Origin: Streptomyces sp. Edi4
Lineage (GTDB): Bacteria; Actinomycetota; Actinomycetes; Streptomycetales; Streptomycetaceae
Reading direction: 5' to 3'
DNA length: 64,000 nt
NCBI RefSeq assembly: GCF_040253615.1
Contig: NZ_JBEJGY010000001.1
Coordinates: forward strand, 62,001-126,000
Shown here: positions 39,882 to 48,010 of the stretch, in pieces
How positions within the stretch are numbered: the stretch's first letter is position 1
Layout: each line of letters begins with the position of its first letter
The notes under the pieces: generated by a model
Seen by the model: only the letters and a program-made list of their open reading frames with translations
What the model was told of the DNA's origin: nothing
Database searches by the model: none
Translations under genes and position numbers: made by a program

Positions 39882-40814
39882 TCAAGCTGCGTCGGCCTCC
39901 TCCGCGGCCGATTCGCGCCGGGGTACGTACACCCGTCGCCACGGCGCCCGGCGGCCTTCCACGCGGGCCCGGTCCTTGGCCCGTTCCCAGGCGCGCGACA
40001 CTGCGCTCTCCGTCATCTCGAGGCGCTCGGCGACCTGCTCGACGGGCAGGTCCGTCCACTCCATCAGGTGCAGCAGCACCGACCGGCGCGCGCTCGCGTC
40101 CAGAACCACCGACTCCCCCAGCAGGTATCGGTCGGCGACGTTCTCGCCCTGCGTCGGCGCGGGGGCCTCCGCGTCGTCCCGAGGAAATGCGGCGGGGTTG
40201 TCGACGTCCTCGTCATCCCAGGCAAGCGGTCCGTAAAAGCCGTCAGCCTGCGCCTGGCGCCGTACACGCTCGGCATTCCACGCGGGAACGCCGTGGTCCT
40301 CGGGACGCTGGTTCCACAGCTCGTCGTACACGCGCACCACTGCCTTCGCGAGCGCCGCCGAAATTCTGTCGCTCCGCAGGGAGTTCCGGAACGAGACGCC
40401 GTTGCGGCCCACCCGAGCGGCCACCTGCGCCCGGGACCAGCCGACCACTGCCAGCGCTTCAACCCGCCGGACGGTTCCGAGGGGGGCGATGCGGGCACTG
40501 TCGGGGAAGTCGGCCAGAGCGGGCCAGAAGCCGAGGACCGCCTCCCCGAGTTCCCGGGTCACCTTTTCTCCCGGTCCGTAGCCGTACGTTCCGCTGGCCA
40601 CGTGCCGTAGGGAGCTCTCACGGAGGCCGAGTGCCTGCTCCACTCCCTTGCGGGGCATTCCGATCTCGGCGAGCCCCGCCAGGTGGGCCCGGACTGGCTC
40701 GGCCGGCATGAAGGGATCCCATTGCCCATAGGCGATCAGACGTCGGCGACGGCGCGCCCAGCGGGCCTTAGCGGCCAGAACCGCCGGGTTCATCACGGTG
40801 CTCGTTGCGCTCAC
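39882..40814 (-). CDS. HTH protein with sigma-region-4-like domain, 310 residues
   Basis: GTG overlapping the WhiB stop. Three possible helix-turn-helix segments: MPRKGVEQALGLRESSLRHVA (about 54-74), WSRAQVAARVGRNGVSFRNSL (about 130), and WTDLPVEQVAERLEMTESAVSRAWERAKDR (about 250-280), the last resembling sigma factor region 4. No region 2 is present, so it is not a complete sigma factor. Co-transcribed with a WhiB protein from a P element; a candidate DNA-binding partner for the P-element regulon. Confidence 0.7.
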   Translation of the reverse strand: MSATSTVMNPAVLAAKARWARRRRRLIAYGQWDPFMPAEPVRAHLAGLAEIGMPRKGVEQALGLRESSLRHVASGTYGYGPGEKVTRELGEAVLGFWPALADFPDSARIAPLGTVRRVEALAVVGWSRAQVAARVGRNGVSFRNSLRSDRISAALAKAVVRVYDELWNQRPEDHGVPAWNAERVRRQAQADGFYGPLAWDDEDVDNPAAFPRDDAEAPAPTQGENVADRYLLGESVVLDASARRSVLLHLMEWTDLPVEQVAERLEMTESAVSRAWERAKDRARVEGRRAPWRRVYVPRRESAAEEADAA

Positions 40815-41440
40815 GCCTTCTTCAGCTCCTGCACGGCCCGACCGTAGGTGCCAACCCCCACACCGAGGTAGTCCGCTCCGTCGGCGTGGCGGGCTCCCTG
40901 CGCCCGGAAGCGCTGGAGTTCGTCGCTGTAGTCGTCACGCAGGCGCTGCCACAGCGGGCGCCGGTCGCCCCGCTGCCGTCGGCCCATCACCTTTCCGCTG
41001 GCCCCGCTCCACCACAGCGCGACCCGTACGGTGATCGCGTCCACTTCGATGCCCTCGGCGGTCAAGATCTCCGCGATCCGCCGGGGGGCGACGGCTGCGC
41101 TGCGCAGCTGGTGCAGCCGATAGCGCCAGCGCGGGGTGAGCAGCTCGTCGGCCCGGCGGAGGTCGGGGCGCTCGCCGAGGAGTTGAGCCGTGGTCAGGAT
41201 GCGCCGCTGGGCCGCCGTCAGGCCGCCGAGGACTCCCCCGCCGTCGTCGGGGTCACCCGCGATCCGCTCCGTGAGGCACTGGATGCGCACGGGGCAGGTG
41301 CGGCACACCGCCCGGGCGCGGGCCTCGGCTGCGGCCGAGGTGCCGAAGAAGTCGTCGGCGGTCTCGGCGGTGCAGGCGCTGCGTCGGGCCCAGTCGGTGT
41401 CGGCCGGGGTGGTGGGGTGGGTGAGGACTGCGGTGGTCAT
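40811..41440 (-). CDS. WhiB-family iron-sulfur regulator with C-terminal extension
   Basis: 209 residues, ATGA overlap with the RusA-like stop. Cys 23, 46, 49 and 55 (C-x22-C-x2-C-x5-C in RAVCRTCPVRIQC) form the 4Fe-4S site of WhiB proteins. The usual G(V/I)WGG turn is GVLGG here. The C-terminal 130 residues are basic and contain RRIAEILTAEGIEVDAITVRVALWW, a possible additional HTH. WhiB proteins bind sigma region 4 and tune promoters. Sits in the P8 operon, upstream of the HTH gene. Confidence 0.9.
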   Translation of the reverse strand: MTTAVLTHPTTPADTDWARRSACTAETADDFFGTSAAAEARARAVCRTCPVRIQCLTERIAGDPDDGGGVLGGLTAAQRRILTTAQLLGERPDLRRADELLTPRWRYRLHQLRSAAVAPRRIAEILTAEGIEVDAITVRVALWWSGASGKVMGRRQRGDRRPLWQRLRDDYSDELQRFRAQGARHADGADYLGVGVGTYGRAVQELKKA

Positions 41441-41886
41441 GCTGCTGCTCCCAGGGGGTCGAGAAGGGCGAGGTGGCCGGGGTCCATCTGGGTAAGGTCC
41501 GTGACCACAAGGAGGAGTTGGGGGCCGGACTTGAGGACGTCGCCGAGGCGCATGTCCGGGCCGAGGAGCCGGGTGGCGTCGTCGTCTGCGAGCACGCCGG
41601 CGTCGACGATGCCGTCCAGGACGGCCTTGGCGGAGGGGTACCAGTTGCCCGGGTCGCGGCGGCGTCGGTCCTTGGCGCGCAGGTAGCAGGTGACGTACGC
41701 GCGCTCGAGGTGCGGAATGCGGGCGACCTGGGCGGCGATTCGGGCGGCCTGGCGCAGGGCGCGGGTGCGGTCCGACCGCTGCAGGTGGTGGAGTCGTTCG
41801 TTGCTGGTCATCAGCGTGAGCCCGGTGGGCAGTTCGAGGTGCCAGCTGCGGGCCGTCGGCCGTACGGACGGCTGGGTGCTGTTCAT
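41437..41886 (-). CDS. RusA-like Holliday-junction resolvase
   Basis: 149 residues. LPTGLTLMTSNERLHHLQRS, then AYVTCYLRAKDRRRRDPGNWYPSAKAVLDGIVDAGVLADDD carries the RusA pattern: D-P-x-N, K-x3-D and D-D. RusA cuts four-way junctions and is common in phages and conjugative elements. It would help resolve plasmid recombination intermediates. ATGA/TGATG overlaps on both sides. Confidence 0.8.
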   Translation of the reverse strand: MNSTQPSVRPTARSWHLELPTGLTLMTSNERLHHLQRSDRTRALRQAARIAAQVARIPHLERAYVTCYLRAKDRRRRDPGNWYPSAKAVLDGIVDAGVLADDDATRLLGPDMRLGDVLKSGPQLLLVVTDLTQMDPGHLALLDPLGAAA

Positions 41887-42104
41887 CAGCGCTCCTTCTG
41901 GGTGTCGGTGTCGCAGCTGGGGCACAGGTCGACCAGGCGCTTGCCGCGGCGGCGGCGCCCCCAGCCGTCGCGGCGCCCGTCGGCGCGGACCTCGCGCGCG
42001 GTCGTGGAAGTGATCTGCGCGCGGACCGCCGCCGACTCGGGGCAGTCCCGGTCGGCGGCCGGCCCGTCGCAGGCGACCTCGACACCGATCGGGTAGGCGG
42101 TCAC
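41886..42104 (-). CDS. Small CxxC protein, 72 residues
   Basis: GTG start (VTAYPIGVEVACDGPAADRD) overlapping the DUF5131 stop. Ends DLCPSCDTDTQKER. Four Cys and a basic centre (ADGRRDGWGRRRRGKR) suggest a zinc-binding nucleic-acid protein. P8 operon. Confidence 0.65.
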   Translation of the reverse strand: MTAYPIGVEVACDGPAADRDCPESAAVRAQITSTTAREVRADGRRDGWGRRRRGKRLVDLCPSCDTDTQKER

Positions 42105-43294
42105 GGGCCCGCCTCCGTACGGGGCGTGGGGTAGTCGTCGTGGGTGCGACCGTCCAGCTCGCGGCCTGCCTTCCCCTTGCCGAGGCTGTAGACCTGGGTG
42201 AGCCGGGCCCGGTCGTGCCCGGCGCGCAGGGCCTCGCCGTAGCGGGGGCCGTCGGGGTAGGCCAAGTCGCCGGGCTGGTAGACCGTGCCGTCGTCGGCCA
42301 GGCTCACGCCCAGGCCGCGCCGCCCGCGGACGATCCGGCCCTCGGCGTCGACCGGGGCGTCCGGCCCCCACTGGCCCCACTGCTTGAACAGGAACGGGAC
42401 GCCGGAGCTGGCACAGGCGTCGCGCAAGGAGCGCAGCCAGTCCGGGTGGACGGGGCGTGCCCCGGGCCCGGCCTCGCCTCCGGCCACCACCCAGTCGAGC
42501 CGGGGGCCGGTGACCAGCGGGTGCATCTGCAGGCCGGTGGCGGTCGTGCGGGGTTCGCCGAGGCCAGGCCGGCCGGTGAGCCAGTACGTCAATTTGAGGC
42601 GCACGCCCAGCGGGTGGAGGGGGCCGTCGAGGTCGATCGGGCCGAGCAGCGGCTCGGCGCTGATCCACCGCACAGCGGCCGGGGTCTCCAGAAGAGCCGG
42701 GATGCGCATATCGGCGGTCTTCTGGTCCTCGACCGAGACGCCCAGCCAGAGGTTGGGCAGCGGGTCGGCGAAGCTGCTCCACCACCGCCGCATGTGCTGC
42801 TCGCGGGCGTAGCGGGGCAGACCGGGGGTGGCCGGGTCGGCGACGAGGGCGGCCTCGGCCTCCTCGCACAGCAGCCGGAAGTCCGGGCTGCCGAGCAGGG
42901 CCCGCATCCGTCCGTGCCGCTTGGTGAGCACCTGGTAGGTGTGGCGCGGGGTCAGCGCCATCACGGCGAAGACGCGGGCGATGAAGGCGTCGGGGACCTG
43001 CTCGTGGAACAGGTCGCTCTGCGAGTCCACGAAGATCCGCAAGGCCGACGTGCGCCGCAGGGGGTCGGTAAGACGCTGCTCGAGCAGGTTGACCTGCCCG
43101 GTCCAGTCGAGTCGGCCGCCGCTGTGGTGGGTGGTGCCGGCGAACGCCTCGGCCACCTTCGGGTTGGGGTTGCGGCTGCGGATGTGCGCGGTGCGGATCG
43201 CGTAACAGCCGTCACAGCCGCGGGAAACCCGAGTGCAGCCGATGACCGGCGACCAGGTCATGTCCGTCCATTCGATGCTGCTACGCGCGGACAC
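42101..43294 (-). CDS. DUF5131 / phage Gp37-Gp68 family protein
   Basis: 397 residues, GTG start 13 bases inside the end of the ASCH gene. SSIEWTDMTWSPVIGCTRVS then RGCDGCYA is the hallmark start of the Gp37/Gp68 family, with the CxxxCxxC-like cluster of radical-SAM-type proteins. RIFVDSQSDLFHEQVPDAFI and WVVAGGEAGPGARPVHPDWL follow as expected. Common on phages; no proven function. Confidence 0.85.
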   Translation of the reverse strand: MSARSSIEWTDMTWSPVIGCTRVSRGCDGCYAIRTAHIRSRNPNPKVAEAFAGTTHHSGGRLDWTGQVNLLEQRLTDPLRRTSALRIFVDSQSDLFHEQVPDAFIARVFAVMALTPRHTYQVLTKRHGRMRALLGSPDFRLLCEEAEAALVADPATPGLPRYAREQHMRRWWSSFADPLPNLWLGVSVEDQKTADMRIPALLETPAAVRWISAEPLLGPIDLDGPLHPLGVRLKLTYWLTGRPGLGEPRTTATGLQMHPLVTGPRLDWVVAGGEAGPGARPVHPDWLRSLRDACASSGVPFLFKQWGQWGPDAPVDAEGRIVRGRRGLGVSLADDGTVYQPGDLAYPDGPRYGEALRAGHDRARLTQVYSLGKGKAGRELDGRTHDDYPTPRTEAGP

Positions 43295-43946
43295 GGTCGG
43301 CCTCCTCGATGAGGCGGAGCAGGTCGGCATTGGGGCGCCACAGGCCGAGCGTGCCGGTGGCGGGCACCGGGTCCTTGAGCGGCCGCCAGTCGGCGAACGT
43401 CCAGTGGAAGACTTCACGGTCGCCCCAGGGCGCGCAGCAGCCGCCCGTCTCCAGGTGGGAGCCGGTCAGGCGACCGACGGCGAGCACCGCGCCGGTGACG
43501 AGGTCCTCGCGGGCGGGCAGCCCCTCCAGGCCGAGGACTCGCGGGTCGTGCAGGCCCTGGCGGTGCGGCTCCCTGCCGGCGTGCAGCAGCACGGTGCTGT
43601 CCACGAGCGCGGCCGGGACCGGCCAGGTGCGGTTCTCCACCTGCTTGCCGTGCAGCAGTGCCCAGGCGTATGGCTGGCGGACCGTCAGCGCGCGTACCTC
43701 ACGCGGCGGTTCGACGACTTGGTGGGCGCAGTCGCCGGTGAAGCAGGGCTTCGCCTGCTCGCGCCACTGCTCCTTGGTAAGGCGCTTCAGAGTCCAGCCC
43801 GCCGCAGCCTCGCGGCGCCGGTCGGCGATCTTCGGGACAGCCCGGCGGTAGGCGTCCTCGGCCAGCGGCACTTCGGCGACATACGCGGAGCTGTGCGCGC
43901 ACCCCGCGGGGTCGAAGCGCACCCAGTGGTCGGTCGTGGCGCTCAC
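43281..43946 (-). CDS. ASCH-domain protein
   Basis: 221 residues, GTG overlapping the upstream stop. After a helical N-terminus with two Cys (AKPCFTGDCAHQVVE), VRALTVRQPYAWALLHGKQVENRTWP is the ASCH signature (QPWA..l..G.K..E.R.w). ASCH folds are PUA-like and bind RNA or modified bases. A role with the neighbouring DUF5131 gene is likely given their pairing here. Confidence 0.8.
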   Translation of the reverse strand: MSATTDHWVRFDPAGCAHSSAYVAEVPLAEDAYRRAVPKIADRRREAAAGWTLKRLTKEQWREQAKPCFTGDCAHQVVEPPREVRALTVRQPYAWALLHGKQVENRTWPVPAALVDSTVLLHAGREPHRQGLHDPRVLGLEGLPAREDLVTGAVLAVGRLTGSHLETGGCCAPWGDREVFHWTFADWRPLKDPVPATGTLGLWRPNADLLRLIEEADRVRA

Positions 43947-44629
43947 CGGGCGCTGCCCGGGATGCCGGGGGCGGCCTGCTGTGTGCGCGCTTTGATGATC
44001 TCGTTGTCGAGGAGGGCACCCTCGAGTGCGGCGACCTCGTCGGCGAGTGCCAAGGCGCCTTGCACGGTGTGGCGGTAGGCGTGCGCAGGTCCGGCCTCGC
44101 TGAGGTAGTGCCAGCCCGGGGCCGCAGCGCTGTCGTGCCAGAACCGCTTCTGGCGCGGTGCTCCGTCGGTGACGGCCCACAGGGCGTCGAAGGGGCCGGG
44201 GCCGCGCTCGACGGTGAGCTCGCTGTACCCGCCGAGGGTGTTGCGCAGCGGGATGCGGAACTCGCGGACCTTCACGGTGAGGTCGGCCAGGCGCTGTTGT
44301 TGCTCGGTGATGATGGCCAGCAGCCGCGGTACGTCGGTGCGGGCGTGCGCCATGAACGCGGCGTCGTTGAGGAGCTGCTGGTAGTCGCGGTCGGCGTCCC
44401 AGTCGGAGTGCCCCTCGATGTTGTCGATGGGGTCCTCGTCGAGACGGGCGATCTGGCGCGTGCAGCGGTAGCCAGTGCCAGTCTCCTGGAGGCCGGCGAC
44501 GACCTCGACCAGGGTGTCCTGGTCGTAGACGCCCCAGACGCCGTCGGTGGCGGCGGCCTGGCGGGCATCGACTTCTACGAGGTACGCCGCGTGCCGGGCG
44601 GGGAAGGGCGTGGTGGGCTCGGGGCTCAT
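43943..44629 (-). CDS. Hypothetical protein, 228 residues
   Basis: MSPEPTTPFPARHAAYLVEV. Contains DNIEGHSDWDADRDYQQLLNDAAFMAHARTDVPRLLAIITEQQQRLADL, a pattern often seen in actinophage orphan proteins, and a C-terminal helical part. ATGA overlap with the next gene upstream. No function assignable. Confidence 0.7.
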   Translation of the reverse strand: MSPEPTTPFPARHAAYLVEVDARQAAATDGVWGVYDQDTLVEVVAGLQETGTGYRCTRQIARLDEDPIDNIEGHSDWDADRDYQQLLNDAAFMAHARTDVPRLLAIITEQQQRLADLTVKVREFRIPLRNTLGGYSELTVERGPGPFDALWAVTDGAPRQKRFWHDSAAAPGWHYLSEAGPAHAYRHTVQGALALADEVAALEGALLDNEIIKARTQQAAPGIPGSAR

Positions 44630-45177
44630 GCGGTGAAGTCCTCGTCTCCGGTGCACTCCTGGGCCTGGCGGCATACGGCGGCCAGGTCGTCGGGGTGCTC
44701 GACGGTCGTGCGGTGGATGTGGTCGTAGCGGCAGCGGCTGCGGGCGTGCAGGCGCCCGGCGGCGAAGTGGAGGTCGGAGTAGTCGTCGACCAGGGCGGTG
44801 GCGGTGTCGTCGTCGCCGATCCAGTCGCCGGCCTCGACGGGGAGGTGCTCGTGCCCGGCGCCCATCCACACCAGCAGGACGTTGATCTGCGCCTCGTGGG
44901 CGGTGGCCTGGCCGGTGGTGAGCTGGGTCGGGTCGGGGACGGGGACCTCGAGCGGGTTCAGCGGACCAGGAGTGTCGACGCGCAGCCAGGTGGCGAACAG
45001 GGCGCTGCCGGAGGCGGCGATCAGGGCCATGCCCAGCTCATGAAGCGCGTAGGCGTCGCCGGTGATGCTGCCGAGCGGTCCGGTGACCACGCCCTCGTAC
45101 ATGCCGAGGGTGCCCGGCCGGGTGTCGACGTCGTACTCCTGCCCGGTGTCGAGGGCGGAGAGGGCGATGGTGGTCAT
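44626..45177 (-). CDS. Hypothetical protein, 183 residues
   Basis: MTTIALSALDTGQEYDVDTR. Mixed alpha/beta; QATAHEAQINVLLVWMGAGHEHLPVEAGDWIGDDD in the centre and two Cys late (CRQAQEC). Overlaps both neighbours. No family recognised. Confidence 0.7.
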   Translation of the reverse strand: MTTIALSALDTGQEYDVDTRPGTLGMYEGVVTGPLGSITGDAYALHELGMALIAASGSALFATWLRVDTPGPLNPLEVPVPDPTQLTTGQATAHEAQINVLLVWMGAGHEHLPVEAGDWIGDDDTATALVDDYSDLHFAAGRLHARSRCRYDHIHRTTVEHPDDLAAVCRQAQECTGDEDFTA

Positions 45178-45482
45178 GCCTCTCCCCCGCTCGGGCTGAG
45201 GGTGCCGGGGCGGTCGGCGTCGAGGTACTGGGCGGCGGCGGCCATCGCGGCGGCGATCTCCGCCTCACGGGCGAAGCGGGCCAGTTCCTCGGCGGTTCCC
45301 TCCAGGACGACGCCGCCGACGTGCAGGCGCCCGATGTAGGTGCCGTCCCACTCCAGGCGGGTGTAGCTGTCCAGGTTGGTGTCGTGCGCCAGCAGGACGT
45401 GCACCGGGCGGGGCAGGCTCGGCTTGGCTGCGAGCACGTCGTCGGTGAGGCGCTGCAGGAAGGCGCGCAGGCGCTGGTACAT
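45174..45482 (-). CDS. Hypothetical protein, 102 residues
   Basis: MYQRLRAFLQRLTDDVLAAK, then VHVLLAHDTNLDSYTRLEWDGTYIGRLHVGGVVLEGTAEELARFAREAEIA. Small alpha/beta. GGGAGA upstream. P8 operon. Function unknown. Confidence 0.65.
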   Translation of the reverse strand: MYQRLRAFLQRLTDDVLAAKPSLPRPVHVLLAHDTNLDSYTRLEWDGTYIGRLHVGGVVLEGTAEELARFAREAEIAAAMAAAAQYLDADRPGTLSPSGGEA

Positions 45483-45504
45483 AACGGTGGGTCTCCCTTG
45501 GGTG

Positions 45505-45735
45505 TCAGGCCCGGCCGGTGCGGGTGCGGAAGGGCTGCTCGGGGTCGCGGTCGAAGCGGAGTCCGTCGCGGTACCCGGTGGCGTACTCGGTGTCGGCCTG
45601 CTCGGTGATCCACGCGCGGCGGACGGCGGTTACCTTCGGCGGGGCGGTGGCCGCGTCGGCGCGCCCGCTCTCCAGGCCGGCGAAGTCGGCGGTCAACTCG
45701 GGGGTGGGCGCGGACGCGAGGGTCGTGATGCTCAT
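45505..45735 (-). CDS. Small hypothetical protein, 76 residues
   Basis: MSITTLASAPTPELTADFAG, ending DPEQPFRTRTGRA; AGGAG before the ATG. No domain. Followed upstream by a 14-bp hairpin in the gap to the next gene. Confidence 0.6.
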   Translation of the reverse strand: MSITTLASAPTPELTADFAGLESGRADAATAPPKVTAVRRAWITEQADTEYATGYRDGLRFDRDPEQPFRTRTGRA

Positions 45736-45782
45736 GGCGTGCTCCTGTGTCGGCTTCAGGTGCGGTTGAGGGTGGTGGTGCG

Positions 45783-45822
45783 CCGGCCCGGTCGGCCGCT
45801 TCTCGGACGCCGACCGGGCCGG
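45783..45822. other. Intercistronic GC hairpin (P8 operon)
   Basis: Perfect 14-bp arms CCGGCCCGGTCGGC (45783-45796) and complement (45809-45822). Confidence 0.5.
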
Positions 45823-45826
45823 TCGG

Positions 45827-46240
45827 TCAGGCGACCAGTGCGGTGGTCTGCTGCTCGAGGCGGTCGGCGAGGCGCAGCAGGCGGCCCATGACCTCGCTGG
45901 TCGTCGGCGGCTGTTGGTCGGGGCCTGCGTCGCCGACGGCTGCCCAGTGGCTGACCGTGTCGATGACCTGGTCGTCGTCGTGGGCCTCGGGCCAGGCGGC
46001 GGGCAGGGTGCTGTAGACCGCGCGGATGGCGGTCATGGACCTCTGCGAGTCCTTGATGTGGCCGATCGCGGCCTTGGCGTCGGTGCGAAAGTCGGTGGGC
46101 AGGATCAGGGTCGCGGCCTGGTAGAGGGCGGCGACCACGTCGAGGGCGCCGTCCGGGCCGACGAACTCGTCACCGGTGTGCAGGCCGTGACGGTTGATCA
46201 AGCCGGCGGCGTCGCGCAGCACCTTCGGGGTGGCGTTCAT
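45827..46240 (-). CDS. Hypothetical helical protein, 137 residues
   Basis: MNATPKVLRDAAGLINRHGL then VAALYQAATLILPTDFRTDAKAAIGHIKDSQRSMTAIRAVYSTLPAAW and a leucine-rich end. Soluble, all-helical. GGAGAG upstream. P8 operon, second gene. Confidence 0.65.
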   Translation of the reverse strand: MNATPKVLRDAAGLINRHGLHTGDEFVGPDGALDVVAALYQAATLILPTDFRTDAKAAIGHIKDSQRSMTAIRAVYSTLPAAWPEAHDDDQVIDTVSHWAAVGDAGPDQQPPTTSEVMGRLLRLADRLEQQTTALVA

Positions 46241-46282
46241 GGGGCTCTCCAGCCGGTCGTGCGGATGTGAGCGGGGTGGGTC

Positions 46283-46321
46283 GGCCGGACGCGCGAGTAC
46301 GTGCTCTCCGCGCGTCCGGCC
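46283..46321. other. Intercistronic GC hairpin (P8 operon)
   Basis: Perfect 13-bp arms GGCCGGACGCGCG (46283-46295) and complement (46309-46321). Confidence 0.5.
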
Positions 46322-46391
46322 TGCTAGGCCCGGCCCGGCCCGCCGGGAGCCGGGGTGGCTCGACCGGTCGGGCTGGGCCGGAGTTCAGGGG

Positions 46392-46778
46392 CTAGCCCCA
46401 GCGGGACTCGAAGGTGTCGGGGCGGCCGTAGCCCTCGTCGTTGGCGAGCGCCCACTCGTGGCCGTGTTCCTCGCAGAAGGTGAGGCCGTCGCCCTCGCGG
46501 GCCTCGTCGGCGTTGAAGACGAGGCCGCAGGTGTTGCACTCGGCGATCTCGGCGTCGGCGGGCAGGGCGATCCCCGCGTTCGCGGCGGCCTCCTGGGCGA
46601 TGCGCAGGCGTTCGCCCTCGTTGGTGAGGCCGCCGTCGTCGGTGGCCGCGCCGCCTTCGTAGCCGAGGAGTTCCATCAGGGCCCAGTGCAGGTCCTGCTG
46701 CTCGGGGCCGAGGTCGGCCAGAAGCCGCTCGGTGGGCAGCGCGGGGGTCAGGAGCTTCTCGGGGGCTATGGCGGCCAT
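46392..46778 (-). CDS. Small zinc-ribbon-like protein, 128 residues, first gene of the P8 operon
   Basis: MAAIAPEKLLTPALPTERLL, then a helical part and AECNTCGLVFNADEAREGDGLTFCEEHGHEW: C-x2-C plus C-x2-H could form a zinc ribbon. GAGGA upstream, 49 bases from the P8 -10. Function unknown. Confidence 0.65.
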   Translation of the reverse strand: MAAIAPEKLLTPALPTERLLADLGPEQQDLHWALMELLGYEGGAATDDGGLTNEGERLRIAQEAAANAGIALPADAEIAECNTCGLVFNADEAREGDGLTFCEEHGHEWALANDEGYGRPDTFESRWG

Positions 46779-46826
46779 CGAATCCTCGATCCGTAGCGGG
46801 GGTGGTGTTCTCTGTCGGCGCTCCAG

Positions 46827-46862
46827 ACGTTACGGGAAACCCAATACGTAAGCAAGGGGTTT
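46827..46862 (-). promoter_or_regulatory. Promoter element P8
   Basis: -35 TTGCTT (46850-46855), ACGTATTGGGTTT, 17-base spacer, -10 TAACGT (46827-46832). Drives twelve genes from 46778 to 39882, including WhiB and the HTH protein. Confidence 0.85.
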
Positions 46863-46884
46863 GAGAGTCGCGGGCAAAAAGAAA

Positions 46885-46906
46885 CCCCCTCCGTTGGCGG
46901 AGGGGG
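46885..46906 (-). terminator. Rho-independent terminator
   Basis: CCCCCTCCG-TTGG-CGGAGGGGG, followed on the minus strand by TTTCTTTTTG. Ends the small HTH gene at 46952 just before P8. Confidence 0.85.
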
Positions 46907-46951
46907 ATGCGGGACGGCGTGACGCGCGGTGCGTCCAGGTGGTGGGCTGGG

Positions 46952-47173
46952 TCAGTCCTCGTCGCCACTCTGGCGCTCGCCATGCAGGACGAGGATGTCG
47001 GAGAGCGAGACCAGGTGCTGGCGGCCCCTGACCCAGACGTCGACCCCAGCTGCTTGCGCTTCGCGGCGCAGCGTCGAGTGGGACACAGGATGCCCCGTCG
47101 GCTGGAAGAACTTGGCGGCAGTGAAGAAATCGACGAGATCGTCCGGTGGCGGACCGGCGGGCCGGGAGGACAT
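46952..47173 (-). CDS. Small HTH (excisionase-like) protein, 73 residues
   Basis: ATG chosen at MSSRPAGPPPDDLVDFFTAA; an earlier in-frame TTG/ATG is possible. FFTAAKFFQPTGHPVSHSTLRREAQAAGVDVWVRGRQHLVSLSDILVLH resembles AlpA/excisionase or MerR-type N-terminal helices with a wing. It stands alone between two terminators. Could control the P8 operon next door. Confidence 0.6.
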   Translation of the reverse strand: MSSRPAGPPPDDLVDFFTAAKFFQPTGHPVSHSTLRREAQAAGVDVWVRGRQHLVSLSDILVLHGERQSGDED

Positions 47174-47195
47174 GGCATCACCCATCTTCAAAAGG

Positions 47196-47223
47196 GCGCG
47201 GCGCCCCGTAAGGAGCGCCGCGC
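47196..47223 (-). terminator. Rho-independent terminator
   Basis: GCGCGGCGC (47196-47204) and complement (47215-47223), followed on the minus strand by CCCTTTTGAA. Ends the 196-residue gene at 47243. Confidence 0.8.
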
Positions 47224-47242
47224 AAGAGTCTTCGCTGGGTGG

Positions 47243-47833
47243 CTAGTTGGCAACCCGCTGCGGCCTGCGACTGGACCGCTCTGCGGCCAGCTGGGCCAGG
47301 GTCCACATCGTCGGCTGGCCCCGATCGGCGCAATGCCGGTTGACACACATGGCGGCCTTGTGTGCGGCCAGCCAGATCAACCCCCAGGTTCGGCAGGCCG
47401 GGCACGGCTCGCGGCGGATCACGTCGGTCTCCCCCATCAGCAGGGCCGATGCCGTCGCGTGCCGCCATTCCATCGCGGCAAGGTACGCCTGCCAGTCCAT
47501 CCCCAGATGGCTGGCCTGGATGCGTGCCCGCTCGTATGCGGCCGCCCGGCCCGGCTGCCCGGGAGCGGGCTGCGGCGCCGGCGCGCTGCGGGCCTTGGCG
47601 ATGAAGTCGGCTACCTCCCCGTCACAGGCAGCCAGGTGGTCCAGGACTGTGTCGTTGGCTGGAGCGGAGCTGTGCACTCGCGTCGCCGTTCGACCGCTCC
47701 GGGGCCCCGTCGCTGTCGAGCCGGCCCTCTTCCAGTCGAGGCTGTCCAACTCGTCAAGAAGGTCTGCCGGCTCCTGCACTGCGGCTTCCGCCGGCGTCCC
47801 CGATGACCTGATCATGTTGTTCCCCACCCCCAT
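47243..47833 (-). CDS. Hypothetical zinc-binding protein, 196 residues
   Basis: ATG after GGGAG (MGVGNNMIRSSGTPAEAAVQ). Helical middle (ERARIQASHLGMDWQAYLAAMEWRHA), then a Cys cluster RREPCPACRTWGLIWLAAHKAAMCVNRHCADRGQ: four Cys in C-x2-C and C-x4-C arrangement, a likely zinc finger. No family name; first gene left of the maintenance module. Confidence 0.7.
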   Translation of the reverse strand: MGVGNNMIRSSGTPAEAAVQEPADLLDELDSLDWKRAGSTATGPRSGRTATRVHSSAPANDTVLDHLAACDGEVADFIAKARSAPAPQPAPGQPGRAAAYERARIQASHLGMDWQAYLAAMEWRHATASALLMGETDVIRREPCPACRTWGLIWLAAHKAAMCVNRHCADRGQPTMWTLAQLAAERSSRRPQRVAN

Positions 47834-48010
47834 GGAGCTCCCGGCCCCGGCGTGTTGAGGGACACGCGACAGGGCAGAGCAACGCACTGATCTCTATGCG
47901 ATCTAGGGGCTCATCATGCCATGGGCACATGCGTTCGGACAGGAATTAGGCCGCCGCTTCTGTCCTGGCCTGCCCTGTTACGAGATCCAGACATCGAGCC
48001 GCGTGTGGCG

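Noticed and set aside
39882..40814. Calling the 310-residue HTH protein a sigma factor
   Set aside because: Only a region-4-like helix-turn-helix is visible; no region 2 for core binding and melting.
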